Made by a program: the position numbers and the translations under genes. This document shows positions 7,897-16,377 of a stretch of 64,000 nucleotides of DNA, in pieces (positions within the stretch are counted from its first letter, which is position 1; each line of letters opens with the position of its first letter). Source of the stretch: JANPPS01 sp965246835. GTDB lineage: Bacteria > Pseudomonadota > Alphaproteobacteria > Acetobacterales > Acetobacteraceae. The stretch lies in contig CBDFFQ010000002.1 in assembly GCA_965246835.1 (NCBI GenBank), positions 1 to 64,000 on the forward strand, in the 5' to 3' direction. The notes under the pieces were generated by a model. That model saw only the letters and a list, made by a program, of their open reading frames with translations. It was not told the origin of the DNA and searched no databases.

Positions 7897-9374
7897 TGCT
7901 GACCGATCTGACTCTGGTGCAGGCCCGGGATGGGCTGCGCCGCCGCGATTTCTCGGCCGTCGAGCTGACCGAGGCGCATCTGGCTGCCATCGAGGCGCTG
8001 AACCCGGTGCTGAACGCCTACATCACCGTGATGGACGACACGGCGCGCAGCCAGGCGGCCGCCGCCGACCAGGCGCTTGCGGCCGGTGAGACCAAGCCGC
8101 TGCTGGGCTTGCCGCTCGCCATCAAAGACCTGTTCTGCACCGCCGGCACCCGCACCACGGCCGGCAGCCGCATCCTCGAGCCGTTCGTGCCGCCCTATGA
8201 GAGCACCGTCACGTCGCAGCTGCTGCGGGATGGCGCGGTGTTCCTGGGCAAGGCGAACCTGGACGAGTTCGCGATGGGCTCGTCCAACATGACGTCCGCC
8301 TACGGACCGGTGGTCAATCCGTGGCAGCGGGCGGATGGGGCGAAGCTGGTGCCCGGCGGCTCCTCCGGGGGGTCGGTCGCGGCGGTGGCGGCGCGGCTGG
8401 CGTTGGGGGCCACGGCGACGGACACCGGTGGCTCGATTCGGCAGCCGGCCTCGTTTACCGGGCTCGTGGGCATCAAGCCGACCTATGGCCGCTGTTCGCG
8501 CTTCGGCATCGTGGCGTTCGCGTCGTCCTTGGATCAGGCAGGGCCCGTGGCGCGGACGGTGGAGGATTGCGCCGTGCTGCTGGGCAGCATGTCCGGCTTC
8601 GATCCCCGCGACAGCACCAGCGCCGACCAGCCCGTGCCGGATTTCGCCGCCGCCTGCGCCCGCGGTGTGCGCGGCCTGCGGATCGGGGTGCCGCGCGAAT
8701 ACCGCTCAAACGACATGCCGCCCGAGATCGAGGCGTTGTGGCAGCAGGGGCTCGCGTGGCTGAAGGCAGAGGGGGCGACCATCGTCGATGTCTCGCTGCC
8801 GCACACGAAATATGGCCTCGCCACCTACTACATCGTGGCGCCGGCCGAAGCGTCCTCCAACCTGGCGCGGTATGATGGGGTGCGGTTCGGTCTGCGCGTC
8901 GATGGCGGGGATCTCACGGAGCTGTATGAGCGCACCCGCGCCGAAGGGTTCGGCGAGGAGGTGCGTCGGCGCATCATGATCGGCACCTATGTGCTGTCGG
9001 CCGGGTATTACGATGCATACTACCTGCGGGCGCAGAAGGTGCGGGCGCTGATCCTGCGCGACTTCACCGAGGCGTTTCAGCAGGTGGACGCGCTGGTGAC
9101 GCCCACCGCGCCCTCGGCTGCGTTCGCGCAGGGTGAGAACATGGATGATCCCATCAAGATGTATCTGAACGACGTGTTCACCGTGCCCGCCAACATGGCC
9201 GGGGTGCCGGGCCTGTCGGTGCCGGCGGGGCTCGATGGCGCCGGGCTGCCGTTGGGGCTGCAGGTGCTGGGGCGGCCTTTCGATGAGGAGACGGTGTTCG
9301 CCGTGGGCGCCGCGATCGAGCGGGCGGGCGGCTTCACCGCCGCGCCCGGCATCCGCGCCGGGGTAGCGCCATGA
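7896..9374 (+). CDS. gatA: Asp/Glu-tRNA amidotransferase subunit A
   Basis: GatA is the amidase subunit that releases ammonia from glutamine for tRNA amidation. It has the amidase-signature Ser-cisSer-Lys triad: Lys77 in IKDLFC, Ser156 in GGSSGGS and nucleophile Ser180 in DTGGSIRQP. The spacing agrees with characterised GatA proteins. Length is 492 residues from ATG 7896, which overlaps the gatC stop (TGATG). A GTG one codon earlier at 7893 is possible. gatB begins within its last four bases. Confidence 0.97.
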   Translation: MLTDLTLVQARDGLRRRDFSAVELTEAHLAAIEALNPVLNAYITVMDDTARSQAAAADQALAAGETKPLLGLPLAIKDLFCTAGTRTTAGSRILEPFVPPYESTVTSQLLRDGAVFLGKANLDEFAMGSSNMTSAYGPVVNPWQRADGAKLVPGGSSGGSVAAVAARLALGATATDTGGSIRQPASFTGLVGIKPTYGRCSRFGIVAFASSLDQAGPVARTVEDCAVLLGSMSGFDPRDSTSADQPVPDFAAACARGVRGLRIGVPREYRSNDMPPEIEALWQQGLAWLKAEGATIVDVSLPHTKYGLATYYIVAPAEASSNLARYDGVRFGLRVDGGDLTELYERTRAEGFGEEVRRRIMIGTYVLSAGYYDAYYLRAQKVRALILRDFTEAFQQVDALVTPTAPSAAFAQGENMDDPIKMYLNDVFTVPANMAGVPGLSVPAGLDGAGLPLGLQVLGRPFDEETVFAVGAAIERAGGFTAAPGIRAGVAP

Positions 9375-10822
9375 CTTATGTGGTGGAGGGCGCGACCGGC
9401 GCGTGGGAGATCGTGGTCGGGCTCGAGGTGCATGCGCAGGTGGTCAGCCGCTCCAAGCTGTTTAGCGGCGCCTCCGCCGAATATGGCGCGGCGCCCAACA
9501 GCCAGGTGAGCTTCGTGGACGCGGCGTTCCCCGGCATGCTCCCGGTCATCAACCAGGAATGTGTGGCGCAGGCGGTGCGGACCGGGTTGGGGCTCGAGGC
9601 GCAGATCAACCTGGTCAGCCGGTTCGATCGCAAGAACTATTTCTACGCGGATTTGCCCGCCGGGTATCAGATCAGCCAGTTCGCGCACCCGATCGTGGGC
9701 GCGGGCGTGGTGGAGGTCGAGCTCTCGGATGGCAGCACCAAGCGCATCGGCGTGACCCGGCTGCACCTTGAACAGGACGCCGGCAAGTCCCTGCATGACC
9801 AGGATCCCACGCGCAGCTTCATCGACCTCAACCGCTCCGGCGTGGCACTGATGGAGATCGTGAGCGAACCGGATATGCGCAGCCCGGAGGAGGCCGGGGC
9901 GTATCTGCGGAAGATGCGCACGATCCTGCGCTATCTTGGCACCTGCGACGGCAATATGGAGGAGGGGTCCATGCGCGCGGACGTGAACGTCTCCGTCCGC
10001 AAGCATGGCGAGCCGTTCCGGACACGGTGCGAGGTCAAGAACGTGAACTCCGTGCGCTTCGTGATGCAGGCGATCGAGGCGGAGGCGGTGCGGCAAGTCG
10101 AGGTCTGGGAGGGCGGCGGCGAGGTCACGCAGGAGACCCGGCTGTTCGATCCCGCGCGCGGCGAAACCCGCTCCCTCCGCAGCAAGGAGGACGCGCATGA
10201 CTACCGATATTTCCCGGACCCGGACCTGCTGCCGCTGGTGCTGGACGAGGACTGGGTGGCCTCGCTGAAGGCCGGGCTGCCGGAGTTGCCGGATGCCAAG
10301 CGGGCGCGGTTCGTGCGCGAGCACGGGCTGTCGTTCTACGACGCGGGTGTACTGGTGGCGGACCAGGAAACAGCCGCATTCTACGAGACTGTGGCCGCGG
10401 GACGGGACGCGAAGCTTGCGGCCAACTGGATGACGGGGGATTTCTTCGCCGCGTTGAACCGCACCGGGCGCTCCATCGCTGACAGCCCGGTCTCGGCCGC
10501 GTCGTTGGGTGAGCTGGTCGATCTGCTGACCGACAAGACCATCAACGGCCGCATCGCCAAGGAGGTCTTCGAAGCGATGGTCGAGACCGGGGAACGGCCC
10601 GGCGCGATCGTGGAGGCGAAGGGACTGCGTCAGGTCGTGGATACCGGCGCCATTGATGCGGCGGTCGCGTCGGTGGTGGCGGCCAATCCGGACAAGCTGG
10701 CGGAATACAGGGGCGGCAAGGAGAAGCTGTTCGGCTTCTTCGTGGGGCAGGTGATGAAGGCGATGGCGGGGAAGGGCAACCCGGCGCTGGTCAACGAGGC
10801 GTTGGTGAAGGCGCTGGCCTGA
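9371..10822 (+). CDS. gatB: Asp/Glu-tRNA amidotransferase subunit B
   Basis: GatB is the kinase/tRNA-binding subunit: it phosphorylates the misacylated side chain and accepts ammonia from GatA. The 483-residue sequence has the family landmarks VGLEVHAQV near residue 17, DRKNYFYADLPAGYQISQ, the glycine-poor SFIDLNRSGVALMEIVSEPD block and HDYRYFPDPDLLPL. It ends in the helical Yqey/GatB tail (residues 330-480). The start is an ATGA overlap with gatA. A GC-rich palindrome follows the stop before the convergent MFS gene. Confidence 0.97.
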   Translation: MTYVVEGATGAWEIVVGLEVHAQVVSRSKLFSGASAEYGAAPNSQVSFVDAAFPGMLPVINQECVAQAVRTGLGLEAQINLVSRFDRKNYFYADLPAGYQISQFAHPIVGAGVVEVELSDGSTKRIGVTRLHLEQDAGKSLHDQDPTRSFIDLNRSGVALMEIVSEPDMRSPEEAGAYLRKMRTILRYLGTCDGNMEEGSMRADVNVSVRKHGEPFRTRCEVKNVNSVRFVMQAIEAEAVRQVEVWEGGGEVTQETRLFDPARGETRSLRSKEDAHDYRYFPDPDLLPLVLDEDWVASLKAGLPELPDAKRARFVREHGLSFYDAGVLVADQETAAFYETVAAGRDAKLAANWMTGDFFAALNRTGRSIADSPVSAASLGELVDLLTDKTINGRIAKEVFEAMVETGERPGAIVEAKGLRQVVDTGAIDAAVASVVAANPDKLAEYRGGKEKLFGFFVGQVMKAMAGKGNPALVNEALVKALA

Positions 10823-10837
10823 AAGAGCGGGCTGCCG

Positions 10838-10858
10838 CCCTCTCCTCTCGGGAGAGGG
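10838..10858. terminator. GC-rich palindrome between convergent gatB and MFS genes
   Basis: Eight bases CCCTCTCC pair with GGAGAGGG across a five-base loop. It lies 16 bases after the gatB stop and 20 bases before the stop of the opposite-strand MFS gene, so it could terminate both transcripts. No T-run follows, so it is not a classical intrinsic terminator. The same CCCTCTCC..GGAGAGGG core recurs in the inverted repeat at 45414-45523, suggesting a dispersed extragenic palindrome. Confidence 0.5.
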
Positions 10859-10877
10859 GGTCATGGCAGCCAGTGCT

Positions 10878-12131
10878 CTAGGCTCGCGCCATGAACCGCG
10901 CCCGGAGCGGCTTCAGCAGCGCAATCGCCAGCACCGCCGTCAGCAGGTCCGCCGTGATCGCCACCGCGAACACCGGCGTCCAGCTGCCCACGGCGTCATG
11001 CATCCAAGACGCGAGGGGTCCCCCGAAGATCGCGCCGATCCCCTGCGCGATATAGAGGCAGCCATAGTTCTTGGTGGCGAACTTTGCGCCGAACGTGTCC
11101 GTCAACGTGGAGGGGAACAACGAAAAGATTTCCCCCCACCCGAAGAACACCACCCCCGACAGCAGCACGAACAGCACCGGGTTGCTGCTGGTCAGGAGCC
11201 ACAGCGCCATCGCCACGCCCTCGAGCGCGAAGGCGAGGCACATCGTGTTCTCGCGTCCGATCCGGTCAGACACCCAGCCGAAGAAGGGCCGGGTCAGGCC
11301 GTTGCAGAAGCGATCAATGGTCAGAGCCAGCGGAACCGCAGCGAATCCCCAGACCATGAGCTTGTTGATCCCGAAATCCGCCGCCATCGGCGCAAGCTGG
11401 GACGTGACCATCAGGCCCGAGGTGGACATGCAGGACATCATGAAGAACATCAGCCAGAAGATCGGCTGCTTCAGCATCTCGGACGTCGTGAAGTCCCGCC
11501 CCGTGGCCTGCGCGCGCGTCTGCGCCAACAAGGCCGGCGGCGGCGCACGCAGGCCGAGCGCCGCGATCACGCCGATGGCGCCAAAGATCAGCCCGTATTG
11601 GAACAGCGTCGCCTTGTGTCCATAGGCGGCCAGGCTGTCGGCGATCGGGAAGCTGGTCGCCATGGCACCCATGCCATACCCGGCAGCCACGATGCCAACC
11701 GCAAAGCCGCGCCGCTCCGGGAACCAACCCACCATCTGACCGACGACGCCGATATACACGATCCCCGTGCCGATCCCGCCCAGGAGTCCGTAGGTGAGAT
11801 ACAGCCCCCATAACGACGTGACGCCAGACGCCAAAACCCAGCTCAGCCCCGTGATGGCACCCCCAGCCGCGATCAACCAGCGCGGGCCGAACTTCTCGAT
11901 CAGCCAGCCCTGGAACGGGCTGAAAAAGGTCTGCAGCACGATGAGGATGCTGAACGTGATCTGCATGCTGTAGGCCGCTTGGTTCAGTTCGGTGCCGAGC
12001 GGCTTCACGAACAGCGTCCAGACATATTGCGGGCTGGAGATCGCCATCATGCAGATCAGGCCCAGGACCATCTGGATCCAGCGCGTGCTGGCGGCAGGCA
12101 AGGCCATCGAAGGCGAGGTCGTCACACTCAT
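10878..12131 (-). CDS. MFS transporter, oxalate/formate antiporter (OxlT)-like
   Basis: A 417-residue, 12-helix major facilitator protein, the same size as the oxalate:formate antiporter OxlT. OxlT/NarK-family features include a first helix ending in the SSPQYVWTLF segment, the IEKFGPRW cytoplasmic loop between helices 2 and 3, and the WVSDRIGRENT loop in the second half. ATG 12131 is preferred because GGAG lies eight bases upstream; in-frame Met codons at 12143 and 12215 lack a site. The substrate cannot be read from the sequence: no oxalate or formyl-CoA genes are adjacent. It is divergent from a glutathione S-transferase gene over 95 bases. Confidence 0.82.
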   Translation of the reverse strand: MSVTTSPSMALPAASTRWIQMVLGLICMMAISSPQYVWTLFVKPLGTELNQAAYSMQITFSILIVLQTFFSPFQGWLIEKFGPRWLIAAGGAITGLSWVLASGVTSLWGLYLTYGLLGGIGTGIVYIGVVGQMVGWFPERRGFAVGIVAAGYGMGAMATSFPIADSLAAYGHKATLFQYGLIFGAIGVIAALGLRAPPPALLAQTRAQATGRDFTTSEMLKQPIFWLMFFMMSCMSTSGLMVTSQLAPMAADFGINKLMVWGFAAVPLALTIDRFCNGLTRPFFGWVSDRIGRENTMCLAFALEGVAMALWLLTSSNPVLFVLLSGVVFFGWGEIFSLFPSTLTDTFGAKFATKNYGCLYIAQGIGAIFGGPLASWMHDAVGSWTPVFAVAITADLLTAVLAIALLKPLRARFMARA

Positions 12132-12226
12132 CGGTCGCTCCATTTTCCAGAGATGAAGCAAGACCCGGGCCACATTGCAGGAGAGGGCGCCCGGACGTAG
12201 CGTGCGGCCTCGCAAAGGAGCCTCGC

Positions 12227-12847
12227 ATGATCGAGCTGCACACGTTCAACACGCCCAACGGCCGCAAGATCAGCGTGGCGCTGGAAGAGATGGGCCTGCC
12301 CTACACGGTCAAGGTGGTGGACATCACCAAGGACCAGCAATTCGCACCGGCCTTTCTTGCGATCAGCCCCAATAACCGCATCCCTGCGATCATCGACCCG
12401 GATGGACCCGGCGGCGCTCCGATTTCCGTCTTCGAGAGCGGCGCCATCCTGCTGTATCTCGGTGAAAAGACGGGCCTGTTCTTACCGACCAATCTTCGGG
12501 AGCGGGTCCCGGTGCTGGAATGGCTCATGTGGCAGATGGGCGGGTTCGGTCCGATGCCGGGGCAGGTGCATCACTTCCTGACCGTCAACGGGGATGACCA
12601 GCGCTATGGGCTGGCCCGGTATACGAAGGAGACGCTGCGGCTGTATGGCGTGCTGGACCGCAGGCTGGCCCAAGTGGAATGTGTCGCCGGCGCGCTTTCG
12701 GTCGCGGATTTCGCCATCCTGGGCTGGGCATGGCGGCATGAGCGGCACAAGGTCGATCTCACCGAATTTCCGCATGTGCGCCGTTGGTATGACATGCTGA
12801 TGGCGCGCCCGGCCGTACAGCGCGGCTTCGCCGTCCCGCTCAGCTGA
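12227..12847 (+). CDS. glutathione S-transferase, YfcG/Ure2-like
   Basis: This 206-residue protein has an N-terminal thioredoxin-like domain (LHTFNTPNGRKISVALEE, cis-Pro in NNRIPAI, and FESGAILLYLGEK for the glutathione gamma-glutamyl site) and an all-helical C-terminal domain. The TPNG motif and MGGFGPMPGQVHHF are typical of the YfcG/YghU/Ure2p-like group, which often has disulfide-bond oxidoreductase rather than classical transferase activity. A strong AAAGGAG precedes the ATG. It is divergent from the MFS gene and may share its regulation. The physiological substrate is unknown. Confidence 0.88.
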   Translation: MIELHTFNTPNGRKISVALEEMGLPYTVKVVDITKDQQFAPAFLAISPNNRIPAIIDPDGPGGAPISVFESGAILLYLGEKTGLFLPTNLRERVPVLEWLMWQMGGFGPMPGQVHHFLTVNGDDQRYGLARYTKETLRLYGVLDRRLAQVECVAGALSVADFAILGWAWRHERHKVDLTEFPHVRRWYDMLMARPAVQRGFAVPLS

Positions 12848-12913
12848 GCGTTTGACGCCGGGCCCGGCCACGCCTAGAAAGCATGGGCAAACGCTGTGCA
12901 AGACGACCCCGGC

Positions 12914-13006
12914 GGAGGGGTGGCCGAGTGGCTGAAGGCAGCGGTTTGCTAAACCGCCATACGGGGTCAACCCGTATCGTGAGTTCGAATCTCATCCCCT
13001 CCGCCA
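12914..13006 (+). tRNA. tRNA-Ser (GCU)
   Basis: A class II tRNA with acceptor pairs GGAGGGG/CCCCTCC, a D-arm starting TGGCCGAGTGG, and anticodon loop TTGCTAA, giving anticodon GCU for AGC/AGU serine codons. The long variable arm forms a hairpin (ATACGGG/CCCGTAT) and the T-arm is GAGTTCGAATCTC. Discriminator G and an encoded CCA (13004-13006) complete it. The variable arm confirms serine rather than leucine or tyrosine together with the anticodon. Confidence 0.97.
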
Positions 13007-13180
13007 ATTCTTGCCGTGGTAGTCGCTGGTTCGCACGATCATGTCATCTCGCGATGCCACTTGCCTCCTCGTAAGTTATTGCCGCGTGCGTTACAGTACT
13101 CGAGCTGACGAAAAGCGTCATTCGTATCGATGTAGTGACGTTTCGGCACGGGGGAGGGCCGCCTGGTCCATGAAAAGTGC

Positions 13181-13516
13181 ATGATCCTGCTGGTCGATGA
13201 CGATGACGCGGTCCGCGAGACCTCCGCCGACATGCTCGAGGAGCTCGGCTATCAGGTAAAGCAGGCTGAAAGTGGAACTCGGGCGCTCGAACTGCTGGAT
13301 CAAGACGGTTTTGACGTGATGGTCACCGATATCCGGATGCCGGGGATGTCTGGTTTAGAGTTGTCCGATCTAGCCAGCGACCGGCACCACGACCTCAAGA
13401 TCATCCTGATTTCCGGGTATTTTCAGCCGCAGGCATTGAGCCGGCGCTTCCTTCAGAAGCCGTTCCGAACCCATGACCTCGACCAGGCGATCCGGGCGGA
13501 GCTGCAGCGCGGCTGA
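13181..13516 (+). CDS. single-domain response regulator (CheY-like receiver)
   Basis: A 111-residue protein that is only a receiver domain. Acidic residues 6-9 at the end of beta1, phosphoacceptor Asp50 in VTDIRMPGMSG, Ser78 in LISGY and Lys93 in LQKPF form the complete phosphorylation site. There is no output domain and no neighbouring histidine kinase, so it probably shuttles phosphate or inhibits a kinase encoded elsewhere. The ATG is preceded only by a weak GAAAAG. About 170 bases of comparatively AT-rich, non-coding sequence separate it from tRNA-Ser, and I see no repeat of the tRNA 3' end there. Confidence 0.85.
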   Translation: MILLVDDDDAVRETSADMLEELGYQVKQAESGTRALELLDQDGFDVMVTDIRMPGMSGLELSDLASDRHHDLKIILISGYFQPQALSRRFLQKPFRTHDLDQAIRAELQRG

Positions 13517-13582
13517 CATCGGCGCCGGGAACCGGATCGCGGCTCGTTTGTTTGTCCTGCTCACCTTCGGCAGGGACGGGCA

Positions 13583-14734
13583 GTGTATCCAGGGCGTGAG
13601 ACCACCGTGGCGATTCCCGCCCGCAACGAAGCCGAGTACATCTCCCCGTGTCTCCGTGCGCTGGCCGCGCAGGTCGGCCCGAAACCCGACAAAGTGGTGC
13701 TGTTCCTGAACGACGTGACGGATGAGACGGCCGAGATTGCCGGTGCGCTCCGTCCAGAAATGCCATTCGCCCTTTGCATCGAGCAACACCGCTTCCCGCC
13801 GGGTCAGGGCGGCGCCGGGCCGGCGCGGCGCAGAGCGATGGAGATTGCGAGCCAGGGCTCATCTTCCGGCTGCATCCTGCTGTGCACCGACGCTGATAGC
13901 GTAGTGGGACCCGATTGGCTCGCACGCAACGGCGCGCATGTGCGGGACGGGGCCGACGCTGTCGCGGGCCGGGCCATGCTCCATCCGGAGGATCTGCGCG
14001 CCATCCCGCAATCCTTGCAGGACGATGACGCCTGGGAATGCGCCCTGGCGGAAATGCTGGACGCGATCGATCAAGCGCTGGACCCCGAACCCTGGGACCC
14101 CTCGCCCCGGCACACGGAGGAAAGTGGCGCCAGCATCGCGGTCACGCTGGAGGCGTTCCAGCGCGCCGGGGGGATTCCGGCGGTGGCGGTCGGGGAAGAC
14201 CGGGCATTCTTCGCCGCGTTGCGCCGGGCGGACGCCCAGATACGGCATGCACCCGATGTGCGCGTGACCGTGTCCGGTCGCCTGGTGGGCCGGGCGGCGG
14301 GCGGCATGGCGGAGACGATCCGGCGGCGCATGACGGGGCCAGACCCGTTCCTCGATGACCGGCTGGAGCCGGCGCGGGCCCGCGCGCATCGTGCGGCCAC
14401 GCGCGGCCGGCTTCGCCGGGCGTTCCAGGCCGGGTCCGATGCGGGCGTGGTGGCGGTGCTGCGGGATCTCGGCGCCGCACCCTTGATCACGGGGCCTGGC
14501 ACGTTCGGGGCACTCTGGGCAACGCTCGAGGACACCAACACGTCCTTATCGCGCGCCCGTGTTCCTGCAGCCAACGTCTCTCGGGAGCTTGCGTCGGCGC
14601 TCGGCATCCTTCAAGCGCTGCAACCGCTACCCAAGCCGGAGGAACGTCTCGAACGGCTCCCGGAACGGGTTCAGGAGGGTCTGCGGCAGGCTGAAGCCTT
14701 CCGGATCGTCGGTAATGAGCCCGCCATATTGTGA
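13583..14734 (+). CDS. family 2 glycosyltransferase
   Basis: A 383-residue GT-A-fold glycosyltransferase. The N-terminus TVAIPARNEAEYISPCLRAL is the GT2 nucleotide-binding start, and LLCTDADSVV (Asp103/Asp105) is the metal-binding D-x-D. FQRAGGIPAVAVGEDRAFF corresponds to the G-G/E-D acceptor region. No membrane helices are visible, so it is likely cytoplasmic. The start is GTG 13583 with AGGGA upstream. The final 108 bases overlap the end of the PIG-L gene on the other strand. GT2 genes next to PIG-L deacetylase and acyl-CoA-dehydrogenase-like genes suggest a common, undescribed glycoconjugate pathway; the acceptor is unknown. Confidence 0.82.
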   Translation: MYPGRETTVAIPARNEAEYISPCLRALAAQVGPKPDKVVLFLNDVTDETAEIAGALRPEMPFALCIEQHRFPPGQGGAGPARRRAMEIASQGSSSGCILLCTDADSVVGPDWLARNGAHVRDGADAVAGRAMLHPEDLRAIPQSLQDDDAWECALAEMLDAIDQALDPEPWDPSPRHTEESGASIAVTLEAFQRAGGIPAVAVGEDRAFFAALRRADAQIRHAPDVRVTVSGRLVGRAAGGMAETIRRRMTGPDPFLDDRLEPARARAHRAATRGRLRRAFQAGSDAGVVAVLRDLGAAPLITGPGTFGALWATLEDTNTSLSRARVPAANVSRELASALGILQALQPLPKPEERLERLPERVQEGLRQAEAFRIVGNEPAIL

Positions 14735-15361
14735 GCGGTGCGCCTGGATCGCGCGCCATTTGCGATCGAACTGGCCCGTGATGTCGAGCCGCATTCCGTC
14801 TGGGTAGGACCCGTCGATCTCCGAGTCGTCCGGGAGCGTCCATCCCCAGACCGGGTAGGCCCAATGGGGGAGGGTGAGGCGCGCTGCCACGGCCACGGCC
14901 ATGCGATGCACGGCGACATGATCGCCATGCGGATCTTCGGCCCAGGGCGCCAGCAGGGTCGCGATCCCGGCTGCCCGGCACCGAGCCTCCACCGCGGCCA
15001 CGGCCCGTTGGAAAGCCGGCCCGTCCATGGGCGCCGCCGTATCTCTGAGCCCAAGGAAGCCGAGACGCGTCGCCGGCAGCCCGAGAATGGCCACGGCCTC
15101 CCGCGCTTCCTGCTGTCGCAGGGCCCGAAGCACCGGGGGCGGGTGGGTGCGGGATTTCGGGTGCGAGCCCGTGCCGTCCGTCATGATCAGCACCTGCGGC
15201 GGTGCGCTACGCTCGACCGAAGTGGCGATCAGGCCGCCGCACCCCAGGCTTTCATCGTCGGCGTGCGGCGCCAGGATCATGACCGGCCCGGCGCCGATCA
15301 GGGTATCGGCGTCGCGGACCGGCAAGGCCCTGAACTGCGCCAGCATCCCGGCCGCTCTCAT
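14627..15361 (-). CDS. PIG-L/LmbE-family N-deacetylase
   Basis: A 244-residue zinc-dependent deacetylase of the family that includes GlcNAc-PI, GlcNAc-inositol (MshB) and bacillithiol (BshB) deacetylases. Zinc and catalytic residues are visible: LAPHADDESLGCGG (His33, Asp35, Asp36) and DPHGDHVAVH (His145, Asp147, His148). The family usually removes an N-acetyl group from a GlcNAc-containing substrate. It starts in a four-base overlap with the acyl-CoA-dehydrogenase-like gene and is the last gene of a four-gene operon that begins with an RND efflux adaptor. Its 3' end overlaps the convergent glycosyltransferase. Confidence 0.88.
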   Translation of the reverse strand: MRAAGMLAQFRALPVRDADTLIGAGPVMILAPHADDESLGCGGLIATSVERSAPPQVLIMTDGTGSHPKSRTHPPPVLRALRQQEAREAVAILGLPATRLGFLGLRDTAAPMDGPAFQRAVAAVEARCRAAGIATLLAPWAEDPHGDHVAVHRMAVAVAARLTLPHWAYPVWGWTLPDDSEIDGSYPDGMRLDITGQFDRKWRAIQAHRSQYGGLITDDPEGFSLPQTLLNPFREPFETFLRLG

Positions 15362-16377
15362 GCCCGCCGCAATTCATGCTGCCCGGCCTCCGTCAGCACC
15401 GCATCCGGCGCCGGCTGCCGAAGATAGACGCCGAGGTCGCGGAGCAGGCGCTCGACGGGATTGGGACGGATGAAGGCCGAGAAGCCCAACCCGCGCTGCA
15501 CGAGCCGGATGGCGTCCAGGCACGCGGCCTCGACCGCGATGCGGGCGAGATTGACGGCAGCCACCCGGTCCGCCGTGGCGAGCGCCGGATCCTCACCCAG
15601 CCGCACGGCCCGATCGACCCAGAGCCGCGCGGTGTGTTGCGCGATCACCAACTCGCCGAACCGCGCCTGCTGCTGCACGTCGGCGTCATGCCTCTTGCGG
15701 CGAAGTTCGGCGCGGGTGGCATGGACCAGCGCATCGAGACCGCCGGAGGTGACGGCGCTGGTCCGCCAGGCCCCGACCGACAGCAATGGCTCCCGTAGGT
15801 AGTCGCCAGGCCGCCCAAACACTGCGGCGTCCGGCAGGGCCACGCCATCGAGGTGCACGACCCCGTTCACCGCCGCCCGCATCCCCGGCAGGCGACCCCG
15901 CATCGACACGACCCGCTCGGCACCGTCCAGCGTGAGCCAGGCGAGGCGGGTGCCGTCGGGCTCCTGCACCGTGATGACGGCATGGCGCACATGCCCGGCG
16001 CCGGAGCACGGGCCTTTTGCGCCCAGGAGCCGCCCTTCCTCCCTTTGCAATGGCGACCCGGCATCGGTCACCCACAGGCCGATTGCCTCGCCCCGGGCGG
16101 CTGCCTCGTGGGCGGTGTTGCGCAGCGCCGGGCCGGCATAGGCGTCGAGCAGGACGAGTGCGTTGATGTGGGCCTCGAACAGCCGCCCGACGGCCAGATT
16201 ACCCTGACCTGCGAGGCTGAGACGGGTCAGCAGCTCATTCGGGCCCGGCAGCGGAGCGCGGAGCCACCCCGCGTCATGCAGCAGCGCCATATCGACCACC
16301 GGAAACGCCTCGTCGGTGTCGAGCTGCTCGGCGTGGGCCTGGATAGCGCTAACCAGCGCCGACGATGGCGAGGTCAA
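15358..16377 (-). CDS. acyl-CoA dehydrogenase-like protein
   Basis: A 339-residue protein with the acyl-CoA dehydrogenase layout: an N-terminal helical part, a central beta domain (about residues 95-180, GLWVTDAGSPL through LDGVALPD) and a C-terminal four-helix part with a late RLVQRGLGFSAFIRPNPVERLLRDLGVY segment resembling the FAD-contacting end. It is about 40 residues shorter than housekeeping members, and I cannot point to a clear catalytic Glu. It may act on a carrier-bound or sugar-linked acyl group rather than in beta-oxidation. It overlaps both the RND pump gene (upstream) and the PIG-L gene (downstream) by four bases. Confidence 0.75.
   Translation of the reverse strand: MTSPSSALVSAIQAHAEQLDTDEAFPVVDMALLHDAGWLRAPLPGPNELLTRLSLAGQGNLAVGRLFEAHINALVLLDAYAGPALRNTAHEAAARGEAIGLWVTDAGSPLQREEGRLLGAKGPCSGAGHVRHAVITVQEPDGTRLAWLTLDGAERVVSMRGRLPGMRAAVNGVVHLDGVALPDAAVFGRPGDYLREPLLSVGAWRTSAVTSGGLDALVHATRAELRRKRHDADVQQQARFGELVIAQHTARLWVDRAVRLGEDPALATADRVAAVNLARIAVEAACLDAIRLVQRGLGFSAFIRPNPVERLLRDLGVYLRQPAPDAVLTEAGQHELRRA

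Noticed and set aside
9077..10864. Open minus-strand frame of 595 codons
   Set aside because: Lies over gatA and gatB, which have catalytic residues and overlapping starts. The reverse product is low in hydrophobic structure and has no family features.
10878..12131. Naming the MFS protein as a true oxalate/formate antiporter
   Set aside because: Family resemblance is good, but no oxalate-decarboxylation genes are near and substrate residues cannot be confirmed, so only the family is given.
12914..13180. Integrated island at tRNA-Ser
   Set aside because: No integrase, no duplicated tRNA end and no boundary repeat were found, and the following genes look chromosomal.
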